Of a stretch of 8,336 nucleotides of DNA, positions 1 through 5,852 are shown in pieces. Made by a program: the position numbers and the translations under genes. Source of the stretch: Rubrobacter sp. (GTDB lineage: Bacteria; Actinomycetota; Rubrobacteria; Rubrobacterales; Rubrobacteraceae); assembly GCA_013815575.1 (NCBI GenBank), contig JACDFX010000047.1:1-8336 (forward strand). The letters are read 5' to 3'. The notes under the pieces were generated by a model. The model was not told the origin of the DNA. It did no database searches and saw only the letters and a list, made by a program, of their open reading frames with translations. Position 1 is the stretch's first letter. Each line of letters opens with the position of its first letter.

Positions 1-1365
1 CGCGGCGGCCCTGACCTCCTCGTCCGTCGCGTCGGGCCTCCCGAAGGCGACGTTGTCGCGGACGGTGCCGGAGAAGAGGCGGGCCTCCTGCAGGACCATC
101 CCGATCTGGGACCGTAGAGACGAGAGCGTGACGTCGCGCACGTCGTGCCCGTCGAGCCTGACCGCGCCACCCGTCGCATCGTAGAAACGCGGAAGCAGGT
201 TGACGAGCGTGGACTTGCCCGAGCCCGTGGTGCCGAGGATGGCCACGGTGCTGCCCGGCTCGACCGCGAAGCTGACGCCGCGCAGGATCTCGCGCTCGCT
301 ACCGGGGTAGCGGAACGAGACGTCGTCGAACTCGACCCTGCACTCGACGGGGGGCAGGGGGGAGGCGTCAGGCTTGTCCGTAACCTCCAGGGGCGCGTCC
401 AGGATCTCGAAGACTCGCGTCGCCGAGGCCCCGGCCCGCGAGATGTTCGCCGACAAGAACCCTATCGTGAGTATCGGAAAGAGCATGAAGCCGAGCAGGG
501 TGTTGAAGGCGACGAGCTCCCCGATGGAGAGCCGGCCGTTTATGACCTGCAGGCCGCCGAACCAGACGATGGCGAGCGTCCCGAGGTTGGCGAGCAGGAA
601 GACGAAAGGGAAGTTGTTGGCGAAGATGCGCACGGTCTGGAGGTTCTTGTCCAGAAGCTCGTCGTTCACGGCCTTGTAGCGGGCCGTCTCGTAGTCCTCG
701 CGGGCGAAGGCCCGGATCACACGCACCCCGGAGAGGTCTTCCTGGAGCACGGTGTTGAGCCTGCCGAGCGTCTGCTGGACCTGCCCGAAGATCGGCCTGA
801 TGAGCCTGACGAACCGGACGAGCAGCAATGCTATCGCCGGGACCACGGCGAGCGCCACGAGCGCGAGCTGGACGTCGAGGTAGAAGAGCAGGGCCGCCGA
901 GCCGATGAGCATGACGACCGCGTTGGCGAGTTGGACGACGCCTGACCCCGCGAAGGACCGGACCTGCTCGACGTCGTTGGTCAGCCGCTGTACGAGCTGG
1001 CCCGTCTGGACCCGGTCGTAGTAGCTGAACGAGAGCCGCTCCATCTGCCCGAAGAGCGCGTCGCGCAAATCGTAGGCGACCCCCTGCGACGCCCGCTCCG
1101 CGAGATACCCCTGCAAGAACGTGAAGAGCCCCCGCGCGAGCGCCACCCCGACGAGCCCCGCGACCACGTACACGAGCACGTCCGCCCGCCGCGGCCCGAT
1201 GCCCGTGTCGATGGCCCGGCCGACGAGCAGCGGGGCCACGAGGTTGGCCCCCGAGACGAGCATGAGCGCCAGCGCGGCGCCGATGCTCTCCCGCTTGTAG
1301 GAGCGCAGATAACCCAGAGCCCGCCTGAGCGGTCCGGGGCCGGTATTTCGCTCCTGGTCGGCCAA
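1..1365 (-). CDS. ABC exporter half-transporter (MsbA/BmrA-like), 3' end outside window
   Basis: N-terminal 455 codons of a fused membrane-plus-ATPase multidrug/lipid-type ABC exporter; families of this kind run about 580-620 residues. The first 320 or so residues form the six-helix exporter domain, with the typical stretch around residues 90-120 (LSFSYYDRVQTGQLVQRLTND) reading as the first intracellular region. The ATPase domain begins near residue 345 (VEFDDVSFRYPG). Walker A is GTTGSGKST at residues 378-386 and the Q-loop (IGMVLQE) lies near residue 424. The LSGGQ signature, Walker B and H-loop lie beyond base 1. I chose a TTG start at 1365: it follows the upstream gene's stop by 8 bases, has an AGGGGA-like ribosome site in between, and no in-frame ATG lies near. 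The substrate cannot be told from sequence. Many such actinobacterial genes work as heterodimers, so a partner gene may follow to the left (inference). Confidence 0.93.
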   Translation of the reverse strand, partial: MADQERNTGPGPLRRALGYLRSYKRESIGAALALMLVSGANLVAPLLVGRAIDTGIGPRRADVLVYVVAGLVGVALARGLFTFLQGYLAERASQGVAYDLRDALFGQMERLSFSYYDRVQTGQLVQRLTNDVEQVRSFAGSGVVQLANAVVMLIGSAALLFYLDVQLALVALAVVPAIALLLVRFVRLIRPIFGQVQQTLGRLNTVLQEDLSGVRVIRAFAREDYETARYKAVNDELLDKNLQTVRIFANNFPFVFLLANLGTLAIVWFGGLQVINGRLSIGELVAFNTLLGFMLFPILTIGFLSANISRAGASATRVFEILDAPLEVTDKPDASPLPPVECRVEFDDVSFRYPGSEREILRGVSFAVEPGSTVAILGTTGSGKSTLVNLLPRFYDATGGAVRLDGHDVRDVTLSSLRSQIGMVLQEARLFSGTVRDNVAFGRPDATDEEVRAAA

Positions 1366-1373
1366 GCGGTCCC

Positions 1374-1787
1374 CTAAGCGCCCATCTGGGTGGTGTGTTG
1401 CGGCCTCACGTAGACGACCACGCGCTCGTCGCCGGGCTGGTGGAGCGGGTACACGTCGACGCCCATGTACTTCTTTGCCATCGCGTTTATAAAGTCGTTC
1501 TCCGGGTCCTCCTCGATGCGGTCGACCTCGCCCCGCACCTCCAGGTACCGGTACGGGTTCTCCGGGTCGACGAGGGAGAGGGCGATGCGCGGCTCCCTGC
1601 CCATGTTGTGGTACTTCTGGCGGGTCTTCGTCTGGCTGAACGTTATGTTCTCGCCGTCCCAGCCGAACCAGACAGGGGTGCTCTGCGGCTCGCCTCTCGG
1701 GCCCACCGTGGCGACGTGCACCAGGGCCGTGCTCTCCAGCAGGTCGTGGTATCCCTCCGGGATCTCGACCCTTCCACTCTCAGTCAT
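1374..1787 (-). CDS. PPOX-class F420-dependent oxidoreductase (Rv1155-like family)
   Basis: A 137-residue protein of the pyridoxamine-5'-phosphate-oxidase-like split-barrel fold, the usual length for the small actinobacterial members that use the deazaflavin F420. Family features are visible: the first strands at residues 20-42 (ALVHVATVGPRGEPQSTPVWF), the Q-K-Y-x-N-M segment followed by REPRIALSLVDPENPYRYLEVRG at residues 57-86, and the C-terminal strand ERVVVYVRP. Such proteins are soluble dimers that reduce small substrates or simply bind F420 or flavin; the substrate here is unknown. The ATG has AGGAGG four bases upstream. Its start overlaps the stop of a possible 12-codon leader frame by four bases (ATGA), and its stop is 8 bases before the ABC exporter start, so translation is probably coupled in both directions. 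Cofactor choice (F420 versus FMN or heme) is inferred from family resemblance, not from a diagnostic residue. Confidence 0.88.
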   Translation of the reverse strand: MTESGRVEIPEGYHDLLESTALVHVATVGPRGEPQSTPVWFGWDGENITFSQTKTRQKYHNMGREPRIALSLVDPENPYRYLEVRGEVDRIEEDPENDFINAMAKKYMGVDVYPLHQPGDERVVVYVRPQHTTQMGA

Positions 1788-1822
1788 GCGACCTCCTCTC
1801 TCGTTCTTGGCACGAATTTCAT
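1784..1822 (-). CDS. Possible 12-codon leader peptide coupled to the PPOX gene
   Basis: ATG at 1822 opens a 12-codon frame (MKFVPRTREEVA) whose TGA overlaps the ATG of the PPOX gene as ATGA. A CGGAGG lies at 1831-1836, 8 bases before this ATG, a normal ribosome-site spacing. The broken gene upstream leaves a 124-base gap here, so a coupled mini-frame could hand ribosomes on to the PPOX gene. The same bases also offer a -10-like TACACT (1824-1829) with no recognisable -35; a promoter there would start transcription inside this frame, so the two readings exclude each other. Chance is a real alternative for a frame this short. Confidence 0.3.
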   Translation of the reverse strand: MKFVPRTREEVA

Positions 1823-1911
1823 AAGTGTAGCCTCCGATTGCCAGACGGAGATACGGCGCGCTTTCACAAACGGCCTCTTTCGACGGCCTCGCGTACGCCC
1901 GGCACTACCTC
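1788..1911 (-). other. Gap between broken luciferase-like gene and PPOX gene
   Basis: This is the longest gap inside the operon. It holds the possible 12-codon leader frame, and a short direct repeat GAGGCCGT separated by a few bases (around 1870-1890) whose GGCC cores could also pair as a weak hairpin. A lone -10-like TACACT at 1824-1829 could be an internal promoter, but no -35 is visible. I see no terminator with a T-run, so read-through from the upstream genes is likely. Confidence 0.4.
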
Positions 1912-2632
1912 TCAGGCGAAAAGCTCCGTCTGACGCCCGTGGTCCTCGCCGGGCCAGAAAATGAACGAGTCCATGCCGCCCTCCAGGACGAACCCTGTGA
2001 GTGTCTCGATCCACTTCCGGGCGGGGCCTACTAGCGGCCCGTCCCCCTCCGGGCCGATGTTCCCCGAAACGTTGTAGACGCGCTTTATCTCCGAAGGGTC
2101 TCGTCCCGCTTCGGCGGCCCCTTCGTCTATCCTGTCGTGCATCTCGGGCAGGCGTTCGGGTGGGGCGTAGCCGAGGGAGGGGACCCAGCCGTCGGCTTCG
2201 CGCCCGATCAGGCCGAGCATCCGCGGCCCGTAGGCCCCCACCCAGAGGCCGATGTCGTGCGCCGGAGAGGGTCCGGCGGGGGCCGCCCATGCCGACGACC
2301 GCCTCCCAGAAGGCGCCCGCCCCGAGCCCGACCTCGACCCTTCCGTCCGAGATAACGTCGAGCGACGCGGCGGCCTTGGCGAGCATGGCCGGCGGCCTCA
2401 GGGGCAGGTTGGCGACGTCGGGGAAGAAGCGGACGTTCTCCGTGACGGGCACGAGCGTCGAGATCAGGGTCCAGGTGTCGAGGAACCGCCGCTGGTACGG
2501 GTGGTCCTGGATGCCGACGAGGTCCAACCCCGTTCGGTCGGCGACTCTCGCCACGCTTGCCGCGTGGCCGGATGGTTCCGCGAGCGGCTCGACGCTGACG
2601 CCGAACTCGAGCGGCCTGCCGTAATCAGGCAT
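1912..2632 (-). pseudogene. Luciferase-like (LLM class) F420/flavin oxidoreductase, internal deletion with frameshift
   Basis: Two frames of one gene. From ATG 2632 residues 1-120 give the N-terminal half of a luciferase-like monooxygenase barrel (LVGIQDHPYQRRFLDTW, then DVISDGRVEVGLGAGAFW, ending GGPRR). The frame then turns into nonsense, and the C-terminal half continues one frame over: AGPSPAHDIGLWVGAYGPRM, then ADGWVPSLGYAPPERLPEM, ending ELFA at stop 1912. In family members I remember, about 40 residues lie between GGPRR and the PAHD motif (helix plus the FEGxHY region); they are missing here. The loss is therefore a deletion that is not a multiple of three. The bases at the junction (2269-2277, GCCGGACCC on the coding strand) fit both flanks. 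The intact enzyme would be about 280 residues. The start lies one base after the MFS stop, so it was an operon member. An assembly collapse is the alternative explanation. Confidence 0.85.
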
Positions 2633-2633
2633 T

Positions 2634-4094
2634 CTAGTTCCCTTTCCCGATTCTCTTCTTGAGGCCTGAGGCGGAGATCAAGGCGATGAGGCTCGCGGCC
2701 GTCAGCAGCAGGAAGGCGTCGGAGAATGGGGCGGAGCTTGCGGCGAACAGGGGGTTCAGCGCCCCCGACTCTGACCCCTGGCGAACGGCCACGAAGGTCG
2801 CGGCCACGGCCGGGCCGAAGCCGCCGCCGAGAAAGAAGAGCATCTGGTAGATGCCGAGCCCGACCCCGCTCTCGTCGCGGGAGAGCGAGGCCGCAGCCGC
2901 GTTCGTGTTCGGGGAGTTGACCAGCGCGAAGCCGAGGCTCTGGCCGAGGATGCCGACCGCAACCGCCACGGCGGAGGCCCCGGCGGCGAACGCGGAGATG
3001 TAGAACATGGAGAGTCCGAATATGACGAGCCCGACCCACACCAGCGTCTTCGGCCCGAACCGGTCGGAGAGCCTCCCCGCGACGGGAGAGAGGACCGCCA
3101 CCACGACCGCCCCCGGCGCGAGCACCAGCCCGATGCCGGTCGCGGAGAGCCCGTTGACCTCGGAGAGCAGCAGCGGAACCAGCACGTAGCTCCCCACGTT
3201 GGCGAACATCATGAAGAATCCCGTGACCGCCGCGGCCAGAAACGCCCGGTTACGGAACAGGTGCGGGGTGACGAACGGGTCGGAGGCCGCCCGGATGCGC
3301 CACGCGAACGCGGCGGCCAGAATGCCCGCCGCGACGAAGCTGCCCCAGGAGATCGGGGACGAGAACCCGGCGACCTGCCCCTGCGTCACCCCGAAGAGCG
3401 CGAGCCCGGCGGAGAGCGCCAGCGAGAGCCCACCCGGCACGTCGAAGTGCTGCAAGGCCTCCAAAAAACCGGCCGGCTTCCTCGAACCGTCGTCCGTAAC
3501 GCCGGGCAGGGCGTAGAGGGCGCCGGGAATGAGGAGTGCTGACAGAAAGACGGTCAGGAAAAACAGGGCGTGCCAGCCCGCGAGACCGGTGACGACACCC
3601 CCGAGCACGGGGCCTATGGCGGCACCCGCCCCGACGCTCGAAGAGAGCAGGCCGAGCGCCGTGCCGCGGCTCCCCTCCGGGAGCGCCTTGGCGACCGCGG
3701 CGAAGCCGAGCGCCGGTATCGCGGAAGCTCCCGCCGCCTGCAGGATGCGCCCGGCGACCAGCAGCGGCAGGCTCGGCGCCAACGCGCAGGCCAGCGAGCC
3801 CACGGCCAGAAGAAAGAGGCCGAGGGCGAAGGTGCGCCTGAGGCTGTACAGGTCCGCCACACGCCCGTAGAGCGGTATGCCGACCGCGAAGACGAGCAGA
3901 TACCCCGTGATGACCCAACCGGCCTGGCCCTGAGTAGCGCCGTAGTCTGCGCGGATGTCCGGAACCACGACGTTCACGAAGGTCTGGTTTAGAACGGAGA
4001 TCAGGATCGCCGTCACCACGACGATGAGGAGCAGGCGGGTGTTCCTTTGCCCCGCCCGCTCCTCCGCGGTCATCGCCTCCTCACCCGCACTCAA
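2634..4094 (-). CDS. 14-helix MFS drug exporter (DHA2, Tet(K)/Tet(L)-like)
   Basis: A 486-residue inner-membrane protein with about 14 hydrophobic segments, the size of proton-coupled drug exporters of the DHA2 group. Helix 1 carries LNQTFVNVVVPDI, close to the family's D1 pattern. The loop after helix 2 carries motif A in the form GRVADLYSLRR. Helix 4 reads GRILQAAGASAIPAL and helix 5 carries the antiporter motif C as GAGAAIGPVLGG. These parts follow the pattern of Tet(K)/Tet(L) rather than EmrB. The start is taken as TTG 4094: it overlaps the FMN reductase stop as TTGA and has GAGG seven bases upstream. The ATG at 4073 has GGAGG only two bases away, too close. Location after a MarR gene and a reductase suggests export of a toxic compound; whether that is an antibiotic, dye or metabolite cannot be told. 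Confidence 0.92.
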   Translation of the reverse strand: MSAGEEAMTAEERAGQRNTRLLLIVVVTAILISVLNQTFVNVVVPDIRADYGATQGQAGWVITGYLLVFAVGIPLYGRVADLYSLRRTFALGLFLLAVGSLACALAPSLPLLVAGRILQAAGASAIPALGFAAVAKALPEGSRGTALGLLSSSVGAGAAIGPVLGGVVTGLAGWHALFFLTVFLSALLIPGALYALPGVTDDGSRKPAGFLEALQHFDVPGGLSLALSAGLALFGVTQGQVAGFSSPISWGSFVAAGILAAAFAWRIRAASDPFVTPHLFRNRAFLAAAVTGFFMMFANVGSYVLVPLLLSEVNGLSATGIGLVLAPGAVVVAVLSPVAGRLSDRFGPKTLVWVGLVIFGLSMFYISAFAAGASAVAVAVGILGQSLGFALVNSPNTNAAAASLSRDESGVGLGIYQMLFFLGGGFGPAVAATFVAVRQGSESGALNPLFAASSAPFSDAFLLLTAASLIALISASGLKKRIGKGN

Positions 4095-4708
4095 CCCGCG
4101 ACCTCGACGAGCCCCGTCTCCTCATTCCGCGCCGCGAGCCCGCCGGCGAGGTCGACCACCAGCTCTCCTAGGGCGTCCAGACGACCGCCGTACACCTCGT
4201 CCGTGACGTTGCCCGAGCGGTCGGTGCGCTGCCAGGCCTTCGATACGGAGACCTCGAGCGGCGCGACCACGCCGCGCAGGGCGTGGACGACGTGGACCAT
4301 CGCCCCGGTCGCGTTGGCCCCGGCCTGCTCGCCGCCAGCGGTCGATATCAGGCCCACCACTTTCCCGTCGAAGTAGGGGTGCTCCCCGCCGGAGAGGAAC
4401 TGCGAGAAGTCCAGCGCGTTCTTCGTCACGCCCGCGAGCGTCCCGTGGTAGGCCGCGGTGCTTATCAGGATGGCGTCCGCCCCGCGCAATTCTTCGACGA
4501 GGCGCCCCACGCCCGGCCCGTAGTCGTCGAGCGCCCTGCCCGGTTCGTACATCGGAAGGTCCAGCCCCCGCAGGTCCAGAAGCTCCGTCTCCGCACCGGC
4601 CTCCCCGGCCGCCGCGAGCGCCCGCCTGAGCGCCCCAAGGCTCGAAGAGCCCTCCCGAAGTGTCCCGCCGACACCCACCACCTTTAAACGTCTCTCTCTA
4701 AATGACAT
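4091..4708 (-). CDS. NAD(P)H-dependent FMN reductase (flavodoxin-like fold)
   Basis: A 205-residue soluble protein of the NADPH-dependent FMN reductase family. The FMN phosphate loop is GGTLREGSSS at residues 14-23 after a hydrophobic strand (LKVVGVG). The second flavin-contact region is STAAYHGTLAGVTKNALDF at residues 83-101, and STAGGEQAG at 122-130 follows the next strand. Such enzymes supply reduced flavin to partner oxygenases or reduce quinones and azo compounds. The neighbouring luciferase-like gene would be a natural partner for reduced flavin, but it is broken. An ATG at 4714 directly abuts GAGGGG with no spacing, whereas the ATG at 4708 lies six bases from AGGGG, so I chose 4708. 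The stop overlaps the MFS start as TTGA. The 26-36 bases upstream are unusually AT-rich for this window. Confidence 0.9.
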   Translation of the reverse strand: MSFRERRLKVVGVGGTLREGSSSLGALRRALAAAGEAGAETELLDLRGLDLPMYEPGRALDDYGPGVGRLVEELRGADAILISTAAYHGTLAGVTKNALDFSQFLSGGEHPYFDGKVVGLISTAGGEQAGANATGAMVHVVHALRGVVAPLEVSVSKAWQRTDRSGNVTDEVYGGRLDALGELVVDLAGGLAARNEETGLVEVAG

Positions 4709-4740
4709 GCTCATCCCCTCACAAATGATCTCTTAAACGA

Positions 4741-5199
4741 TTAGTTCCGTTCCGCGCCCAGGCCGGCCCGCACCTTCGTCAGCAGCCTGCCGAGCTCTCG
4801 GCGTTCGGCGGCGTCCAGCCCGGCCAGGGTCTTCTCCTCGGCCCGCTCCCAGAGCCGCACCACGGGATTTTCCAGGGCGCGTCCCTCTTCCGTCAGGTAC
4901 ACCAGGAAGCTGCGGGCGTCGGCCGGGTCGGGGCGCCGCTCGACGAGGCCGCTGTCTTCGAGGCGCCGGAGCATTTTGGTCACGGTCGGTGGCTCCACGC
5001 CGAGCCTGCAGGCGAGTTTGCCGCCGCGCAGGCCGTCGCAGTGCCAGAGCTCGATCAGGACCATCTCCTGCCCGACGTGCAGCCCGACCTCCGCCAGCAT
5101 CCCCCCGACGCTCCCCCTGTGCGCCTTGCACACCTTCGCCAACGCGAACCCGGTCGTCCTCTTGACCGGATGGACCTCCTCGATCCCTTTCTCCGTCAT
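4741..5199 (-). CDS. MarR-family transcriptional repressor
   Basis: A 152-residue winged-helix regulator of usual MarR length. The helix-turn-helix covers about residues 57-83 (GGKLACRLGVEPPTVTKMLR), and the wing has the family pattern D-x-R at Asp94/Arg96 followed by SFLVYLTEEGRAL. Flanking helices would form the dimer interface. Members bind palindromes of 16-20 bp as dimers and release them when a small ligand or oxidation acts on them. A perfect 20-bp palindrome sits on the operon promoter at 5688-5707, so autoregulation is the natural inference. Cys24, Cys54 and Cys64 could allow redox sensing, but this is speculative. The ATG at 5199 overlaps the stop of the truncated PPOX stump as ATGA and lacks a strong ribosome site, which points to translational coupling. 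An in-frame extension to 5295 is open but reads into the stump gene's DNA and is not family-like. Confidence 0.92.
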   Translation of the reverse strand: MTEKGIEEVHPVKRTTGFALAKVCKAHRGSVGGMLAEVGLHVGQEMVLIELWHCDGLRGGKLACRLGVEPPTVTKMLRRLEDSGLVERRPDPADARSFLVYLTEEGRALENPVVRLWERAEEKTLAGLDAAERRELGRLLTKVRAGLGAERN

Positions 5200-5339
5200 C
5201 GGGCCCCGGTGCGGGCGTCCGGGCTGTAGAGAAACCCGACAGGCACCACGTGCGGCCGTCCCGAAGCGTTCACCGTGGCCAACCGCCCCAGGCACTGGTC
5301 CCCCGGGTACTCGATCTCTATCTCCGTCAAGCCGCTCAT
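5196..5339 (-). pseudogene. N-terminal stump of a second PPOX-class F420 gene
   Basis: From ATG 5339 a 47-codon frame starts MSGLTEIEIEYPGDQCLG, then RLATVNASGRPHVVPVGF, which is the opening strand pair of PPOX-class F420-dependent proteins. It then reads LYSPDARTGAR and stops, where relatives of about 130-140 residues continue with the cofactor-binding strands. No other frame downstream carries the missing two-thirds, because the MarR gene begins at once. The stump cannot form the split barrel. Both ends are still in ATGA overlaps (5336-5339 and 5196-5199), so it is probably still translated and serves to carry ribosomes into the MarR gene. Deletion of the 3' part is the likely cause; a functional microprotein or an assembly collapse are alternatives. 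Confidence 0.7.
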
Positions 5340-5665
5340 GCCCGTCCCGCCTCTCGCCGCGACGTCAACCTCTCGTAATTCTTCCTAAAGAGCTCCAGGG
5401 CCCCGGCCACATCTCCCTCGTCCCGGATCTGGTAGCTCACCCACCCAGTCTCGGGTAGAACGTGGTGCCGCCGCGCCTCACCGGCCTCCACCAACTCCTC
5501 CCGCACCTTCACCGGGAAGGGCAAATCCGCCAGCCGGTCGCCGTGCAGGTGACCGATCTCGTGCCCGTTTACCCGAAACTCTCTGCCCCCGAACCGGTGG
5601 GTCCTCTCCTCGACCCCGGTCCAGCCCGCCACTTGGCTACCGATGATCTCCCCAGGTCCTGCCAT
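5336..5665 (-). CDS. Luciferase-domain / DUF5519-like small protein, first gene of operon
   Basis: A 109-residue soluble protein with the conserved pattern HRFGGREF (residues 23-30), EIGHLHGDRLADLPFP (36-51) and HHVLPETGWVSYQI (67-80). I recognise this as the small 'luciferase domain' family (called DUF5519 in some annotations), of unknown activity; the name does not mean it makes light. The conserved His residues (23, 39, 41, 67, 68) could bind a ligand or metal, but this is a guess. The ATG at 5665 has GGGAGG five bases upstream. A longer in-frame ATG at 5725 would lie upstream of the promoter's expected transcription start and is rejected. Its stop overlaps the next start as ATGA. As the first gene after the operator it should be the most strongly controlled product. 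Confidence 0.82.
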   Translation of the reverse strand: MAGPGEIIGSQVAGWTGVEERTHRFGGREFRVNGHEIGHLHGDRLADLPFPVKVREELVEAGEARRHHVLPETGWVSYQIRDEGDVAGALELFRKNYERLTSRREAGRA

Positions 5666-5687
5666 CTCTGCCTCCCAAACGCTGAAA

Positions 5688-5707
5688 TTACTTAGCCGGC
5701 TAAGTAA
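5688..5707 (-). promoter_or_regulatory. Perfect 20-bp palindrome, probable MarR operator
   Basis: The half-site TTACTTAGCC is followed directly by its exact reverse complement. It is centred at 5697/5698, begins two bases past the -10 element and covers the expected transcription start and early leader of the operon. MarR proteins typically bind palindromes of this size and AT-outer/GC-inner pattern. The operon's own MarR gene is the obvious candidate to bind. I found no second copy in the window. Confidence 0.85.
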
Positions 5708-5708
5708 A

Positions 5709-5736
5709 AGGGTACTACCGGACACCCGGCTGTCAA
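5709..5736 (-). promoter_or_regulatory. Main promoter of the MarR-efflux-redox operon
   Basis: On the minus strand: -35 TTGACA (5731-5736, exact consensus), a 16-base spacer, and -10 TACCCT (5709-5714, matching the actinobacterial TAnnnT pattern). The transcription start should fall near 5700-5703, inside the operator. From there the leader to the first ATG is about 35 bases and includes GGGAGG. Confidence 0.82.
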
Positions 5737-5852
5737 GCTCCGAAAGTCCCCGTTCATCAACCTGGCAAGATTATCCGCCCGGGCGGCTATCGCGCCGACG
5801 GGCATAAGGATAGTTTTGAGCCCGTACGAAAGGACAGGCCCGTCACGCGGCG
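5737..5852 (-). other. Gap between the AEC permease gene and the operon promoter
   Basis: No gene seen. It holds a perfect 12-bp palindrome CCGCCCGGGCGG (5775-5786) and a loose hairpin ACGGGC/GCCCGT with a 16-base loop (about 5799-5824). Neither is followed by a T-run on the minus strand, so a classical terminator for the AEC gene is not evident. Either could act as a weak terminator or as a protein site upstream of the operon promoter. Confidence 0.45.

Noticed and set aside
145..945. A 266-codon plus-strand open frame
   Set aside because: It lies opposite the ABC exporter, whose Walker A and Q-loop are clear on the minus strand. The plus-strand product is a highly charged, low-complexity sequence typical of a shadow frame in GC-rich DNA.
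1395..1964. A 189-codon plus-strand frame
   Set aside because: It lies opposite the PPOX-family gene, which has family motifs and a strong ribosome site; the plus-strand product has no recognisable features.
1784..2632. A single 282-residue protein across the whole minus-strand frame from 2632
   Set aside because: After residue 120 it turns into an Arg-rich non-conserved sequence, while the true continuation of the luciferase-like barrel is in the adjacent frame. It is a frameshifted pseudogene, not a novel C-terminal domain.
2464..3039. A 191-codon minus-strand frame overlapping the MFS and luciferase-like genes
   Set aside because: It is a second-frame shadow: Arg-rich, with no membrane segments or motifs, across DNA whose other frame encodes conserved MFS helices.
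5200..5295. An N-terminal extension of MarR to 5295
   Set aside because: It overlaps the PPOX stump in another frame, gives residues unlike MarR proteins, and the ATGA overlap at 5196-5199 explains the shorter start.
5666..5725. A 20-residue N-terminal extension of the luciferase-domain protein from ATG 5725
   Set aside because: The extension would start upstream of the -10 and run through the operator, so it would not be on the transcript. The ATG at 5665 has a proper ribosome site.
5799..5852. A classical terminator after the AEC gene
   Set aside because: The only hairpin has a 6-bp stem with a 16-base loop and no T-run on the minus strand.
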